Part shown: positions 24,434 through 37,373 of the stretch, in pieces | Layout of the letters: each line of letters begins with the position of its first letter | How positions within the stretch are numbered: the stretch's first letter is position 1 | Source: Heterodera schachtii | Lineage: Eukaryota; Nematoda; Chromadorea; Rhabditida; Heteroderidae | Direction of reading: 5' to 3' | Length of the DNA: 64,000 nt | Assembly (NCBI GenBank): GCA_023374025.1 | Contig: SIJG01000004.1 | Location: forward strand, 124,001 to 188,000 | Translations under genes and position numbers: made by a program | The notes under the pieces: model-generated | Told to the model about the DNA's origin: nothing | The model's input: the letters and a program-made list of their open reading frames with translations, nothing else | Database searches by the model: none

Positions 24434-25992
24434 ATTCGATATTCAAATAAGCAGCGGATGGGCGAAGGAATGCGACGGGCAATTGGGGGGGGGGGGAAAG
24501 GACAGCAAATGATTCGACTGCAGCGCGTTCATTAAGGGACACCCTTTTCCCCGTTTAGACGACGTGGCGCTGTTCCACCGATTGGTCTCCCGCGACGACA
24601 AAACGTGTCTCCAAAATGCGCGATATCTTTTTCCAAGGTAAGCACGAAACTTCTAGAAAAAGTCGGCAACAATTGATCGCCCGGGGGCGCATGGATGCGA
24701 TGCCCGCTCGCAGTCAGTCACAGCGATGCGCAGATGAAAGCAGAGGGAGAGAAGGGAAGGGCGGGGAGGGAGGGAAGAAAGGCAGTCACTGCGCGATCAG
24801 TGTCGATCAGTCAGTTCCCCACTCTGCCCCCCCCCCCCGACATAGTGAATCTACACACTGACGTTTAATTCCATCCGAAAGTGTCGATGATCAAAGAAAA
24901 ACCAAAACTTCCAAAAAATTTAAACAGTTTTATATGCAATTTAATATGAACCGAAATTGTCAATTGTGAAAGGGCGAAGAAAAGACAAACAGACATTTGG
25001 AAGTTGGGAAATGGAAGTGTTTGGAGGAAGAGTTCGAAATGAAAAAGAAACAAAAGACAAATGAGGAAAAGTCAACTGCTTTCAGGTAAGCTAAGATGCC
25101 ATCTTTTTCACAAGAATTTTGAACGATGGTCAAAATTATAAAGTTATAGCTTAAAGCTTCGTAAACTTCCCGCAGTTGACCCCACCAGAAGGAGTGGATG
25201 TCAGCCAGAAGGAGAGAAGGGAAGGCGTTAGCAGGACAAAAACAACCAAAAATGCCGAGGAATTTTAAAGTTATCAATGCCGTTTAAGGAGGGCCCCAAC
25301 AATTTCTCCTCCTCCCTTCTCTCTTCTGAAAACGTTTTTTGCTCTTCCCGTTCTTTTTTTTATTATAACAATATAAAAGATCGGTCCGTAATTATATAAA
25401 TATCAAAGGGTAGGGGTGGGGGGTTTGGGTCATATTTAAAAGGGGACGTTGTGATGCCGGTCAGACTCGGGTCGCATGCCCCGTCCCCACTCCGAAAAGG
25501 CGACGAGTGCTTTAGCCTAACGCGACCCAAATCCCTCCGGAGGCTCAAAACCCGTTTGGAAACGGAGTGAAGGGACAAAAAACAGAGGGACGACAATTGG
25601 ATGAGAAGAGGGAAAAGGGCATATAAAGATCCATCGGGACAAATTTCATCGACACAAATCACCGAGGGAAAGCAACAAAATGAGGAGGGGAAATCGAAGG
25701 GTACAATATGAAGCCGAGAAAGGCTATTACAATATTATTGATTTGTTCGTTCTGATTGTCTATTTGTTTCGTATGTTTCTTTGCCTAACTTTGACTAAAT
25801 GTTATTTGGCTCTATTAGGTTAGAATAGAAATTCAGCTAATTGGGAGATAATCGGCGGATGAATGGTCAGCGAGAGGGGAGAGAGAGGACAAAGCGCGAA
25901 AGCGATGGACGATTTACGGACAGTGAGTGCCATTGCCGTTGGTCAGGGAGAGCGGCCATGAAATCGTCATTCATCTTGTACATTTTCTTCGT
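24434..25992. other. Intergenic region, no confirmed gene
   Basis: Upstream of the GalNAc-transferase and downstream of Musashi. One exon-like piece at about 24559-24642 (+), bounded by GTTTAG and GTAAGC, reads DDVALFHRLVSRDDKTCLQN but has no partners. The rest shows poly-G/C tracts and AT-rich 3'-UTR-like DNA near 25360-25800. Confidence 0.4.
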
Positions 25993-28556
25993 TCATGAAG
26001 ATTTGCCAAAGTTTAGCGGTACGACACCGCCGGAGGGAGTGCCGCCGGGGGGTGGCGGCGGGAGATGCTGTTGTTGGTGGTGATGGAAGTGGACGGGCGG
26101 GGCGGCCAACACGGACGGAGGCAGCGAAGCGAAATGGTGGTGATGGGCGTGCGATTGTTGAGGAGCGGACGTGACAAAGGCCGTCTGCTGATGCGGCTGG
26201 GGCATGTGCTGGTGATGACCGCCACGGCCTCCGAAAGGTGACGCCGTTGAGGGACCACCGCCGAATTCGCCACCCGCACCGCCCCCAGCCAACGAACTCA
26301 GCTGATTAGCGTAGACCTGACAATAACTTGGATTTATTTTGGGTTCGCTTCCACATGTATTCCCACCATTGCTGCCTCGTAAACTGCTTGCTGTTGTGCC
26401 ACCAATTGCGCCGCTGCGAAGTCGCGCGCATTCAGCCCCGTCGTGCCGTTGTTGTTTGAACTGCTCCGTCCCGACGTTGCCATGCCAAATGCGTTTGTCC
26501 CTGTTATAGTGCCCGGCTGATGCGGAGGATGAGGGAACCCGTTTCCGAACACTAAAATGAGCCCGGATTTGCTATGGCGGACCATTAATATCAGTTTGTT
26601 TACTTCCTGGATTGACCGTCGGATAAGCGGTCAAAAGCCCGTGGTGATGGCCATGCGAAGACACGGTCGGTCCGTAAAAAGGCGGCATCCGCGGCATATA
26701 CGAAGCGTAGGCAAGCAACTGCTCGGGGGCCAACCCGTAAAGGTTACGAGCAGCCGCTGCCCGCGTTTTGTTCAATTGGACGGGGAGCATCACTTCCTTG
26801 GGCTGGGCCTAAAAAAATGATTCAATGAGACGGGGGCAAATGGAAAGAAAAAGCATTTTATGAAAAATCAATTTGAGAAATTGGACAATGGTAAAAAGCA
26901 GAAACTATAATATATAAAAAAGCATCACCTTTTTGCACTCCACCATTTTCCCATTGATTTCGTGGAAGTGAATTTCGCACACTTTGTCGCTCACCTTAAC
27001 AATTGAATGTGCAAAATTTGGCAAATCGAAAGACCAAAACGCACTTCATCATCGTCGAAAGTGATGAAGCCAAAACCTTAACTGGTGTACAGATTTTAAG
27101 TTCGATTGTTTTTTCGAAGTGCCCCAATGGCACTCATTCACAGACCGTGAAAATGGGGGTGGGACCCAAAGACTGACCCCCCCCCCCCCCCTCTTCTTGC
27201 GTACGTAAGGCACTCACCCCGATGCCGTTGGGTCGCCTTGTCAAACATCAGCATGGCATCTTCAATCTGAGAAAGGAAGCAAATGTTTAGCCATCATTTA
27301 TCACCGTGTTAGTCATTTGTCACCTTTCCATATTGTGCAAAATACGCTTTGATGTCGTCGAGCGTCGAATTTGAGGAGAGACCGCCGATGAACACTTTCT
27401 TCGTTTTGACCACCATTTTCGGCTGTTGCTTCTTTGGAAATGCCACTTTCGGATCGATCCTTTTCCCATCCAACTCATGACAATCATTGGCCAACACTTT
27501 CTCAACTGCCGTTGGGTCAGCAAATGTGATAAAACCAAAGCCTCGGGCCCGTTTAGTGGTCGGGTCGCGCATAACCTGAAAGCAATGGAACTAAACTGAC
27601 TGATTGTGTATATTTAAAACCCTCTTCCCCTCACAGTGTTTCCCTGTTAATTTGTTTGATTTCAAAATTCTTAGAGGATTTTGCAAAAAAAAAGGGACAT
27701 TCAAAATCAAAAAATGATAATTTTTGAAGATTACTCTAGATTAAAAAAAATAATTTTCTTTTATTGTGGAGCGACTCACCATGCATTCGTTGACCTCTCC
27801 AAATTTGCAAAAGTAATCTCGAAGGCCCTCTGCAAAGCAATGGTAAAAATAATTTAAAAAAACATTTCAATTACCGGCTGAGGTCTGCCAACTCAAGCCA
27901 CCGATAAACATTTTTCTGAAAAATTTTCTTTAAAAAACCACAAGGATTGAAATCACAGAGTGCTGCGAGTGCCGTGCCCTCTCTCCCCTCCCTCCCACCA
28001 ACCCCGGCTCGTTCTGCTGCCCTCCCGCATCGCTCTCCCCACTTTCGTCCACATTCGTTGTCGTCGCCTGCGATTCCGCATCCGTCGCTTCTGTCAATGG
28101 AGCGGAACTCGAACTGCCGCCGCCGAGCTTTCGTTCTGCTGACGGCGCTTTCTGCTTGTTGTTTGTTTTGTCATCCAAACATTCCTTCGCCGATTGTTTC
28201 TTCGGCACTGAGTTGGGCTTAACATTTTGAAGCCATGGTTAGTTTTAATTTCACAAAACATGGCGGAATTAAAAAATATTGGGATTTTGTAACTGTCAAA
28301 TGATGCAATTCGACGTGGTTCAAAGCCCTTCCCTGAATTCCACCGCCACCCCCCCAAATTCAACTTCCCCCCGAATCGCCCGTCGTGCGCCCACCTGGTG
28401 CTGAAGCCGTTGCTGCACTGTCAATTTGACGTCCTGCTCGTCTCCCTCCTCTTCCTTCTCCTCCCCCTCCGTCTCTTCGTTTTCGTTCGCTCCCCTCTCA
28501 TTATCCTTCCGTCTGTTCGCCTCCTCGCCATTCTTTTCACCTCCGTCTTCACTCAT
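25993..28556 (-). CDS. msi-1: Musashi-type RNA-binding protein (two RRMs)
   Basis: Exons read 28556-28395, 28217-27999 (3' edge uncertain), 27915-27875, 27829-27780, 27575-27324, 27266-27218, 27076-27045, 26994-26929, 26808-26604, 26551-26367 and 26316-25993. An acidic N-terminus is followed by RRM1 ([31 protein letters not shown]) and RRM2 ([51 protein letters not shown]), the tandem arrangement and HFHEIN-x-KMVECKKAQPKEVM block typical of Musashi. The C-terminal half is rich in Ala, Gly, His, Gln and Pro, with [12 protein letters not shown]. Musashi proteins bind UAG-containing mRNAs and repress translation in neural and germ cells. The join of exon 2 to RRM1 needs a phase-2 donor; a GC donor (GGAGG|GCAGCA near 28019) would give it, unproven. 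Confidence 0.92.
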
Positions 28557-31296
28557 TAAGTAAGAAGAAAAGGTGCAGATGCTTGGAGATTATATTAGGG
28601 GCAAATTGGGGGCAGAAGGGTGACTAATAAAATAATATCGGCGGGGGCGAAGGGGCCAAACTAGCAGAGTTCTCACTACCCTATTTTGATGTGGTTGTTG
28701 CTGTTGTCCTCGTTGAAATTCTTCGGATCAGCAACAACATTGGCGTGTTTTTTTGACCAAGTTCGACGACGCGCTCACGCGAGAAATGCGCGCTGCTGAC
28801 CAAATGGAGAAGATTTAATGTTTTTTATTGAATGAAAATGGTAGTCGATGACGAAAGTCGGAAAAAGAGGGAGAGGAACGGCTGTTGGAGGGAGGGAAGT
28901 CCAAATCGGGGCCCCCTCCCGCGAGGGATATTGGAAGACGGCGGGAGCGTAGAGGCGCGGACGGAAGGACCGAGGCCGAGGATGGGGGAGGCGGAAGAGA
29001 ATGAAGACCGGTTTGACTTCTGTGCTTGCCCACTTCCACCCGAAACATTCATTCGCCCTTTCCCATCAAATACATATGTCTGTGAATGAACGCGCAGCGG
29101 ATTGGACTCGCTCATCAGGCCCTCCTTTTCCTATCTCCTCTTCTCGTGAAGAGGAAGAAAGTGATCGATTAGAGAATGCCGAAGGAATGAAGGTGGAAGG
29201 GGAAGGGATGGGTTGGTATGCGCGAGAGAAAGGATTGAGGGGGGGGGGGGGGGCGTAAAAGAGCAAATTGTAGGGAAGAGGACAAACACCAATGAAAATG
29301 AAGTAATTTTGCCGAATCAGCCGCCATTTGATAAATTGGAAATGGAATGGCGAGTCGGCGGAAAGAGCACTTCCGTGCAAGGAAGAGACGTGCAATTGGC
29401 CATATTGATCCATTTGAGTCGGTGATGGGGTGGCAAAAGAAAAAAGAAAAAGGGGAGGAAAAGCAAAGTAACCACAGAAATGGAATGTCAGTGGAAGTAA
29501 AGATTTTCGAAAAGAACAAACGAAAGTTTGAAATTTAATGGAACAAAACGATCATTGGCCATTCGCTGTTTAGGGAATGGCGGCGAGAATCCCTCAACCC
29601 AAAAGAGTCGATACGAATACATATCAATGAAGATGACAGTTGTTTTCCTTTGCTGTTTTTTTTTCAATTTCGGTCCAACCGAAAAAGAGAAATATATTCA
29701 CAGACAGAAGAAAAAGGAAAAGGGATTGGGGGGATGGGAGGTGGCGGAGGGAAGGGGGAGGGGAGGGAGGGGACGTTGAGCAGACAAAAAGGGGGGGGGG
29801 GCGTGAGACAAATGCACGGAGAAAGAAAGAACGGAGGGGAAAGAATAAGAGTGAAAGGGAGACGAAATAGCCGGCAAAAAGGAGAAAAAGTGAGGGCACT
29901 GGGGGAAAGACACCTCCCCCCCCCCCGCCCACATCATCTGTCGCTCGCCGCCGCTGTCCTTTCGGCTGTCCCATCAATAGTCCCTCTCTTCCAACCCTTT
30001 TTCTCTCCCGCCGTCCTCCCCCCGGCACTGTCTCTCTCCCTCCCAACCAACCAATGATTTTTGTGCTGAATTGAGGCGTCACATCGTCGTTACGTTGCAC
30101 CTCGCCAATTCTCCACGGTTTTCGTCTGTCCATCTGACAGCCGATAGTAAATTAAAGAGATAAGAGAGAAAGGGAAGCGAAAGAAAAGGGAGGAAAGCAA
30201 AAGCGAATGTTCGGCTGCTATTCCGCAAAAAGAGGCAGAAAGAGAGAAGAACTCTTCTAAATTCAGTATGTATTATTCCAACTGATAATCAGACGAAGGG
30301 AGAGATGAGAGAATGAGTGAGTGCAATTGGAAAAAAGAAGAAGCGGATTTGAGGGAATTTTGGGGAAGAAAAAAGTTCGTGTCTTTTACGTACCATTTCG
30401 ATTAGACGAATCATATAAAGACTGTCCAATTCGTTTGACAAAAATCTTCAAAAATCGTCATTTTCAATTTTTTTTGGAAAAAAATTAGTTAAAAAATATT
30501 AATGTTGTGGAGCGGATTCGAACCTCCGCCATTTTTCTTTACTATCTTACAAAAACCACCTACAATTAGCCACACAAGCTAATCTTTTTTGTATGGAGGA
30601 TCATTTTCCGGATGCTCTATGTGCACTGTTTAAGATTGGGGGATCTGAAAACAATTAATTGAAAATTCTTTTAACACGGACCCAAAAATCTCATAAAAAC
30701 TTAAAATTTTGATTCAAAAATAAAGCCATTTTGATGAGAAAATCTTGCAAATCACAATTAAATTAAAAAAAAAAAATTCCGGCGGTACAGTCGGTCCTTC
30801 CTCCACCAAAAAAATTTGGAAAAATATGTAATGCGGCAAAAAAAAATTGAAAATTTGTTAGTAGATCTCACAAATTAAGGAGTTTTAGAAAATTTTAAAT
30901 TTAGAATTTTTGGTAGTTTTAAAAAATGATTGATTGGTTAAATTTTGAGATGATTTTGTTTTCTAATCCCCGCCCCGTTTTATTCCGGCAGTTTGAAATA
31001 CAAATTCCGGCCCGGCCCGATTATTTTCCGTAAAAATACGAACCAAAAATTTCTAATTAATTAATAATTAGGTAATTCGTTAAAAGAGAATTCTCGCCTC
31101 GTCTCGTTTCTTGACTTTTAGGGCGTCTCGTTCTCGTATCTTGTATTTTGTTTTTCTCTCATTTTCTCTTGTCTTGTATTTTCTTTTTCTTTTCTCAATA
31201 TCCCTGTTGTTAGTTTTCTCATATTTATTTTTCATTGAAACCAAATCATTGGTCTAAAATTGGTTTGTATAATAATCCTTTTATTTAGCGGCAATA
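28557..31296. other. Intergenic region, low complexity, one tRNA-like piece
   Basis: No supported exon. 28800-30130 is purine/pyrimidine-rich with G-runs (29240, 29790) and C-runs (29915). 30400-31000 is AT-rich. A CGTCTCGTTTCT-type pyrimidine-rich stretch at about 31095-31195 lies just upstream of STT3. Confidence 0.45.
30500..30590 (-). ncRNA. tRNA-like sequence (pseudogene or SINE head)
   Basis: On the minus strand an A-box-like TGGCTAATTGTAGG (30572-30559) is followed 35 bp later by a perfect B-box GGTTCGAATCC (30524-30514) and CCACAAC. These are internal RNA polymerase III promoter elements. The acceptor and D stems do not pair properly, so it is not a good functional tRNA. Confidence 0.35.
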
Positions 31297-34200
31297 ATGA
31301 GTGAACTTGCCAATAAGGAGAAAAAGAGCCTTACTGCCGCAGTCAGCGCCTCCAGCATCGGTGGTTATTCCACTCTGCTCGTTTTTGTTGTGCTTGGCCT
31401 CGCTTGGTTTGTTGGGTTCGCTTCTCGTCTGTTTGCCATTGTCCGTTTCGAGTCGATCATCCACGAATTTGACCCATGGTTTCTTCTTTTCATTATTGAA
31501 TGTTCACCAATTTAATTATTCATTTGTTAGGTTCAATTACCGTGCAACTCATTACATGGTTGAGAATGGCTTCTATAATTTTCTTAATTGGTTTGATGGT
31601 AAATGTTACAATAATTCATTTCCGTAAATTACTCCTTTACTTATACTATTTTCAGAACGCGCTTGGTACCCTCTTGGTCGCATTGTCGGCGGCACCGTTT
31701 ACCCGGGTTTGATGCTGACCAGTGGGTTCATCCACTACCTTCTTTCTTGCCTCCATATTCCGGTGCATATTCGAGACATTTGCGTTTTTCTGGCACCGAC
31801 TTTCAGGTCTTCTAATATTTGTTTTAATGTTTAAATGTTTTTGCTTTTCAGTGGTCTGACTGCAATTGCCACTTATTTGCTGACCAAAGAACTTTGGTCC
31901 ACTGGGGCCGGACTTTTCGCTGCGTGTTTTATCGCGATTTCTCCTGGTTACACCAGGTTGGCTGATTCGACAAAGTTTTGCCTTCAGAAATCCATTTTCT
32001 TTTCAGTCGTTCGGTTGCCGGATCGTATGACAATGAGGGAATTGCCATATTCGCTCTTCAGTTCACTTACTTTCTTTGGGTTCGATCGGTCAAAACGGGT
32101 TCTGTTTTCTGGGCAGCACTCACTGCGCTTTCCTACTTTTACATGGTCTCAGCTTGGGGCGGTTACGGTATGACTTTTTAACAATCTTTTTGAGAATAAA
32201 CTTTTCCATAGTTTAGTTTTCATCATCAATTTGATTCCGCTTCATGTGCTTGCTCTCATCATCAGTGGCAATTTCTCCAACAAAATTTACATCGCTTATA
32301 CCACTTTTTACACTTTGGGTCAGCTTATGGCCATGCAGGTGTTCTCTTTTCCTCCATTTTGTCTTTCATTGCTTTTTTAGGTCCCTTTTGTTGGTTTCCA
32401 ACCCGTTAAGACCAGCGAACACATGGCAGCAGCGGGAATTTTTGGACTTTTACAGGTTAAAATGCTATGACGAAGCACATCATAGTGCATTTGGTACGCT
32501 TTCGTTCGTTGTTTCAGCTCATCGGGGCCCTCCGCTTTCTGCAAGGTCGTCTTTCTCGCAAGCAGTTCATCACTCTGTTTGTCACCACCATTCTGGCCAC
32601 TTTTTGTGCCGGCATTGCTCTGCTGATGTTGCTCACTTACACGGGTCAATTTTATGGATTTTATTAGTCATATAGGAGTGACCATCATTTAAGAATTCTT
32701 TTTGTCATTGTTATAATTCCTTTAAGGTTATATTGCGCCTTGGACCGGCCGATTCTATTCCCTGTGGGACACCGGATATGCGAAGGTGCACATTCCAATC
32801 ATTGCCAGTGTTAGCGAACATCAGCCAACGTGAGAAGAATTTAAACAACTGTGAGAATAAGTCTAACAAAATGCTTTTCCTTTCTTTAAGCACTTGGGTC
32901 TCCTTTTTCTTCGATTTGCACATCACCGCGGCTGTTTTCCCTGCGGGACTTTGGTTTTGCGTCAAAAATGTGAACAACGAACGAATCTTTGGTGCCACTT
33001 TTTCAATATTTTCCCATTGTGCTATTTGTGCATTTCAGTGATTCTTTACGCGGTCACCGCCGTTTACTTTGCCGGGGTGATGGTTCGGCTGATGCTCACA
33101 CTTACCCCCGTTGTCTGCATTCTCGCTGGCATTGCGTTCTCGAACATTTTTGAGAAATATATGTTGGACGATGGAGACGCGAGAAGGGGAGGCGAATGGC
33201 GAGAACCGAAGGATGTCAAAGAAGGAGGTGAGACGAGGAGCAAAACATTTAGGAATGCCTTTCTGAGATGGCTTTCCTTTTGGTTGATCGCTGTCAATTC
33301 CCTCGCCCAATTTAGACCGCCGTCTCTATGACAAAGCGACAGCAAAAGGCGGGAAGCCGCCAAAGGTCCCTCAGGCGACGACCGCCTCTTTCAGTCCAAG
33401 CGCACAACAGGAAACTGTGGACCACATTGGGATGAACACTCGGTACAGGACATGGGCCTCTGTTCCTTTTCGTATGCCTTCTCTCTCAGTTCCATCGTTT
33501 TGGTGGCGTTGCTTTTCATCCTTTTGATGTACGTCGCTCACTGCACTTATGTGACCAGCAATGCCTATTCCCATCCGTCGGTTGTGCTTCAGTCGCACAC
33601 CAGCGATGGGTAAGTATTTGAATTGAATTGTCAAACTATTCACAAATTGTAGAGGACGCATCATCATGGACGACTTTCGGGAAGCTTATTACTGGTTGCG
33701 CAAGAACACGCCGGAGGATGCGCGAGTGATGTCATGGTGGGACTACGGCTACCAAATCGCAGGGATGGCCAACCGAACGTAAGTGATATTCGGCCGTGTA
33801 TAAAAAGTCTTCCGTCCGTTCAGAACTCTCGTGGACAACAACACGTGGAACAATTCGCACATAGCGATGGTAACGACAAAAAAGCAAAGATAATTTTCAT
33901 TTCTTGATTTTGCTCAAAGGTTGGCATGGCAATGTCCAGCAATGAATCTTTTGCCTATGAAATCATGCGTGATTTGGACGTCGATTATGTGTTGGTCATC
34001 TTCGGTGGTGTGATCGGTTACAGTGGCGACGACATCAACAAGTTTTTGTGGATGGTTCGAATTGCTGAAGGGGAACATCCGAAGATTGTAAGTTTTTGTT
34101 TTGTTTTTCGAGTTGCTTTATTGATTTCATTGGCATAATCGAAGATTCGCGAAAGTGACTATTTCACCGAGTCGGGTGAGTACAGCGTCGGAGCGCAGGC

Positions 34201-34780
34201 GTCGAAGACGATGCTCAATTCGCTGATGTACAAAATGTCTTATTACCGTTTTGGAGAGTTGAGAGTCAGTTGGCTTTGCTTTCTTTTGACACTGTCTCGA
34301 CTTTTTTCTTTCTTCAGATCGGATACAATCAGCCAACTGGGTTCGATCGCACTCGTGGCTATGCCATCGGTCGAAAAGACTTTACCCTCGAGCGTCTGGA
34401 AGAGGCGTACACCACTGAGAATTGGCTTGTCCGCATTTATCGTGTGGTGCAGCCGGCAAACAGAAGGACAATCAAATACAAAGACAGACAAGTGAAAGGA
34501 CGCCGTGGAAGTGCGAAAAAGGTGGGAGGGGTTAAAAAATCGAAATTCATTTTATTAAACAAATATTTTACTAACTGTTTTGTTATCAATGCTTTTCAAA
34601 GATTTAGCAATTAATTAATTAATTACACGAATAGTCTTTGAATAGGTTATAAAAACTAAAAAGAAAATTCCAACATTTTACCATCGATTTCTCTGAACTT
34701 GATTTTGTAATTTTTAGACGAAAGTGGGGAGAAAAGGAGTTTTGAGGAGTGACGGGAAGAGAGCGACCGCCGCCAACTGA
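31297..34780 (+). CDS. stt-3: Oligosaccharyltransferase catalytic subunit STT3
   Basis: Nineteen exons: 31297-31478, 31531-31598, 31656-31806, 31852-31956, 32007-32167, 32217-32338, 32381-32455, 32518-32644, 32727-32829, 32891-32991, 33039-33227, 33316-33442, 33490-33609, 33653-33778, 33824-33869, 33920-34087, 34145-34264, 34318-34521, 34718-34780; 785 residues. Multi-spanning membrane protein that transfers the glycan from dolichol to Asn in N-X-S/T sequons in the ER. Seen: [11 protein letters not shown] (metal-binding Asp), [30 protein letters not shown]-type loops, [11 protein letters not shown] and the acceptor-binding [15 protein letters not shown] (WWDYG motif), then LVDNNTWNN and [12 protein letters not shown]. 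It ends with a basic tail ([21 protein letters not shown]). No catalytic residue appears lost. Confidence 0.95.
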
Positions 34781-35187
34781 GCGGAGACATAAGAGAATGA
34801 CAACTGATTGTGAGACGAAATGCAATGGCTGATCTTATTTTTTGAATAATGCGCAAACTTTTGGACTTTCTTTTATTACAACGGAATTTTAAAATCTTTC
34901 AGAAGTTTGCTAATTGTAAGTGTTAATTTGTGCTAATATGGTCATCATCCTATCATCTGCACTTTTGTCAGGGTATGTGATCTTCTTTCAATTGGTCCCT
35001 TTCTGCTTTCTCCCCAATGATTTTATTTATTTATTTTTTGGTTTATTTATTTTGCCAATGGTTTCTTTTCCTTTCCATTTTACCGCTTTTTCAAATTTAT
35101 GGAATTTTATTTGTTCGTTCGTTGTTGTTAAATAAAAACCTAAAGACTGTTATCAACATTATCCAATTATTCCCGGCTTGGCTTTGA

Positions 35188-36072
35188 TCATTCCCTCCGG
35201 TCTTTTCGTTTTTGTCCGTCTCTGACCATTGCCTTCGTCATTTTGTCTAAGAGTACCCAAGTGATCGCTAGCATCGTCATTCCTCTGATCAGTGCCTCTT
35301 CCGTTCTTTTGCCCGCGTTTCTCGGCTCCGTCGGCTTTTCCCTCCGGCGCCTCTCTTCCCGGCACATTTCTTCCAATTCTTTCGTCGCTTCCCTCCGTCG
35401 TTTTTCTTCTTCGTTTTTCTTCCATTGCCATTTGCAATTTGGCACCTTAAAATCCATTAATTGGCCATTTTCGCTATGATTGGCACAGCGACAAAAAATG
35501 CTCACAATTTTTTTATTGCATTGTTTTTCACATGAATGGCACAAGCGAATTGCGCAGGAAAGACGGATTTTGTCCGTGTTGAACAGTCGGACGGTAAGCC
35601 AACCCAAAGAAAGGGCCGTTCGTTGGACATGCCGATGGATTGGTGAGGAAATCTGAGGGAGTGCCATGACAAAATGAGTGAATGCCATTGGATTTTGCCA
35701 TTTGAATGCCATTGGCTACTCCCCCCCCCCCCCCCTCCCCATTGCTGTTGACCATTGTCTCCTCTCTGCTGCACCCCCCGTCGTCGATCAGTTCGATTGG
35801 ATTTCGTTCGCTGCCCGTCCAACAGTTTTCCACTCGCATTGCTATTCCTGTGCCAATTTCCAAATGATATAGAAAATGGACAAGCAATGGCCGAATTGTT
35901 CCGTTTTATGGCTAATGGTTTACTGCTACTTGTAAATCCCCCCCCCCCCTGCCGAATGATTTGTCGTCGGATGGGCCATTTACCCCCCCCCCCCCCCGCC
36001 GAAACAACTCACTGACCCGGCCCAATCCCTTCACAATTCCATCGGAAACAGATGCGCGTGTCCCACCCAATG
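35188..36072 (-). CDS. ZP-domain (cuticlin-like) protein, C-terminal part
   Basis: Four exons join in frame: 36072-36017, 35847-35753, 35652-35506 and 35445-35188. The reading is GWDTRICFRWNCEGIGPG, then AMRVENCWTGSERNP, ELIDDGGCSREE, VRLFNTDKIRLSCAIRLCHS and CEKQCNKKIVPNCKW, then a charged tail rich in RRRE. The pattern of W..C, V..C, ELIDD.GC, F....I...C.I..C and closing cysteines is the C-terminal half of a ZP module as in nematode cuticlins, which polymerise in the cuticle. A polybasic site follows the ZP module. The N-terminal exons (ZP-N half, signal peptide) are not resolved: they should lie between 36080 and about 37340, where a minus-strand stretch near 37200 reads RAFVGRGSAKECRG. 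Confidence 0.6.
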
Positions 36073-36589
36073 CTTTAAAGTGCAATCTTTGGAAATGAAC
36101 AAAATACGAATTGTTAGCACCTTTCACTCGGCTTTATCTGCTGCCCCTCACAATTTGCACTTCGGTGGAGAGAAAGGGCACAAAGAGAAGAAAAGTCATT
36201 GGAGGAGCGATTGGTGCCGCCAAAGTCGGACGAATTGTCGAAAATCACACGGATTGGATCGACGACGACGGACACTTTCTGATCGATGACATCGGAAAGG
36301 GACGGCGCCGGCGCCGAAGAGAATAAATTGCATTTGGCGGGGATATTTTGGAGGAAAAAGGCCCAAAATGGAAAAGAAACGATCGGAGAAGAATGATAAA
36401 GCCAAATATTGGCGATGAAGAACATGGAAGGGAAGGGAGAGGAAGGAATGTGACGGATGATGAAAACAGAAATAAAGCGGCAAAAGGAAAGTGGGGCTAT
36501 TTGAGGGCGAAAAGCCCCCAGGGGAATTGCACTTTATGAGGCGACATGGCCAGAGATTGCGGACGAATTGGAGAGGGAGTGAGAGAAAA

Positions 36590-36645
36590 CAGAGAGAGAG
36601 AGAGAGAAAATAGAGAGAGAGAGAAAATAGAGAGAGAGAGAGGGA
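36590..36645. repeat. GA microsatellite
   Basis: Alternating GA units interrupted by AAATA occur between the ZP gene and the M1-like gene. Confidence 0.8.
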
Positions 36646-37373
36646 AATGAAATTTATTTTTCATTTGAATTTTAATATTATGTAATTCTTAAATGATTTA
36701 GAATGAATTTTCGGCTTTTCATTCTAAGCGTTCGTTAATTGCCCATTCGTCTGCTGTCTTTGCGCATCCCATCGTTCATTTTTTTCTGGTCACAGCGGAT
36801 GCCACAAATGTTTGTCTCGCGAGAGTTGCTTTTCTGGTGTTGCGTTGCGATGGCACTCCCCCCCCCCCCTTTTTACATCGCTTCCCTTGGCCCCCCCCCC
36901 CTTCCCCTGTTTATCCCCCCCCCCTCCAGCCAAACAGCAGAAGGGACTTTCCTTTCCTCCGCCCAATGGCTTTTTCGCACTCCCTCCACCGAATGGCAAG
37001 CGAAGGAGGAACAGACGCGCCTAGCAAAAGGGGAAAGGGAGGGATTAATCTTCGGGGAATGAATATTTTGTCGAAGTCGGACGGCGGAGGGTCGGATCAT
37101 CACTCATAACTTCACTTCTTTCACTTCTCCGCTTCGCTTGGCCATTGCCTCCCTCCCTTTACGACTCTTTGTGACATCAGCGCCAGAGGGGGGGAGGGAC
37201 CCGCGGCACTCTTTGGCTGATCCTCGGCCCACGAATGCCCTGGGCAATGTTTTCCCGGGGCATTTGCTGAGACGGATCGCCGCCGTTTGCTGAGGGCCGC
37301 CAATCAGCGATCGGTCACTGGCGGACCATTGAAATGTTTCCATCCGAAATCATTTTGCACTTTGCCTTAGCAA

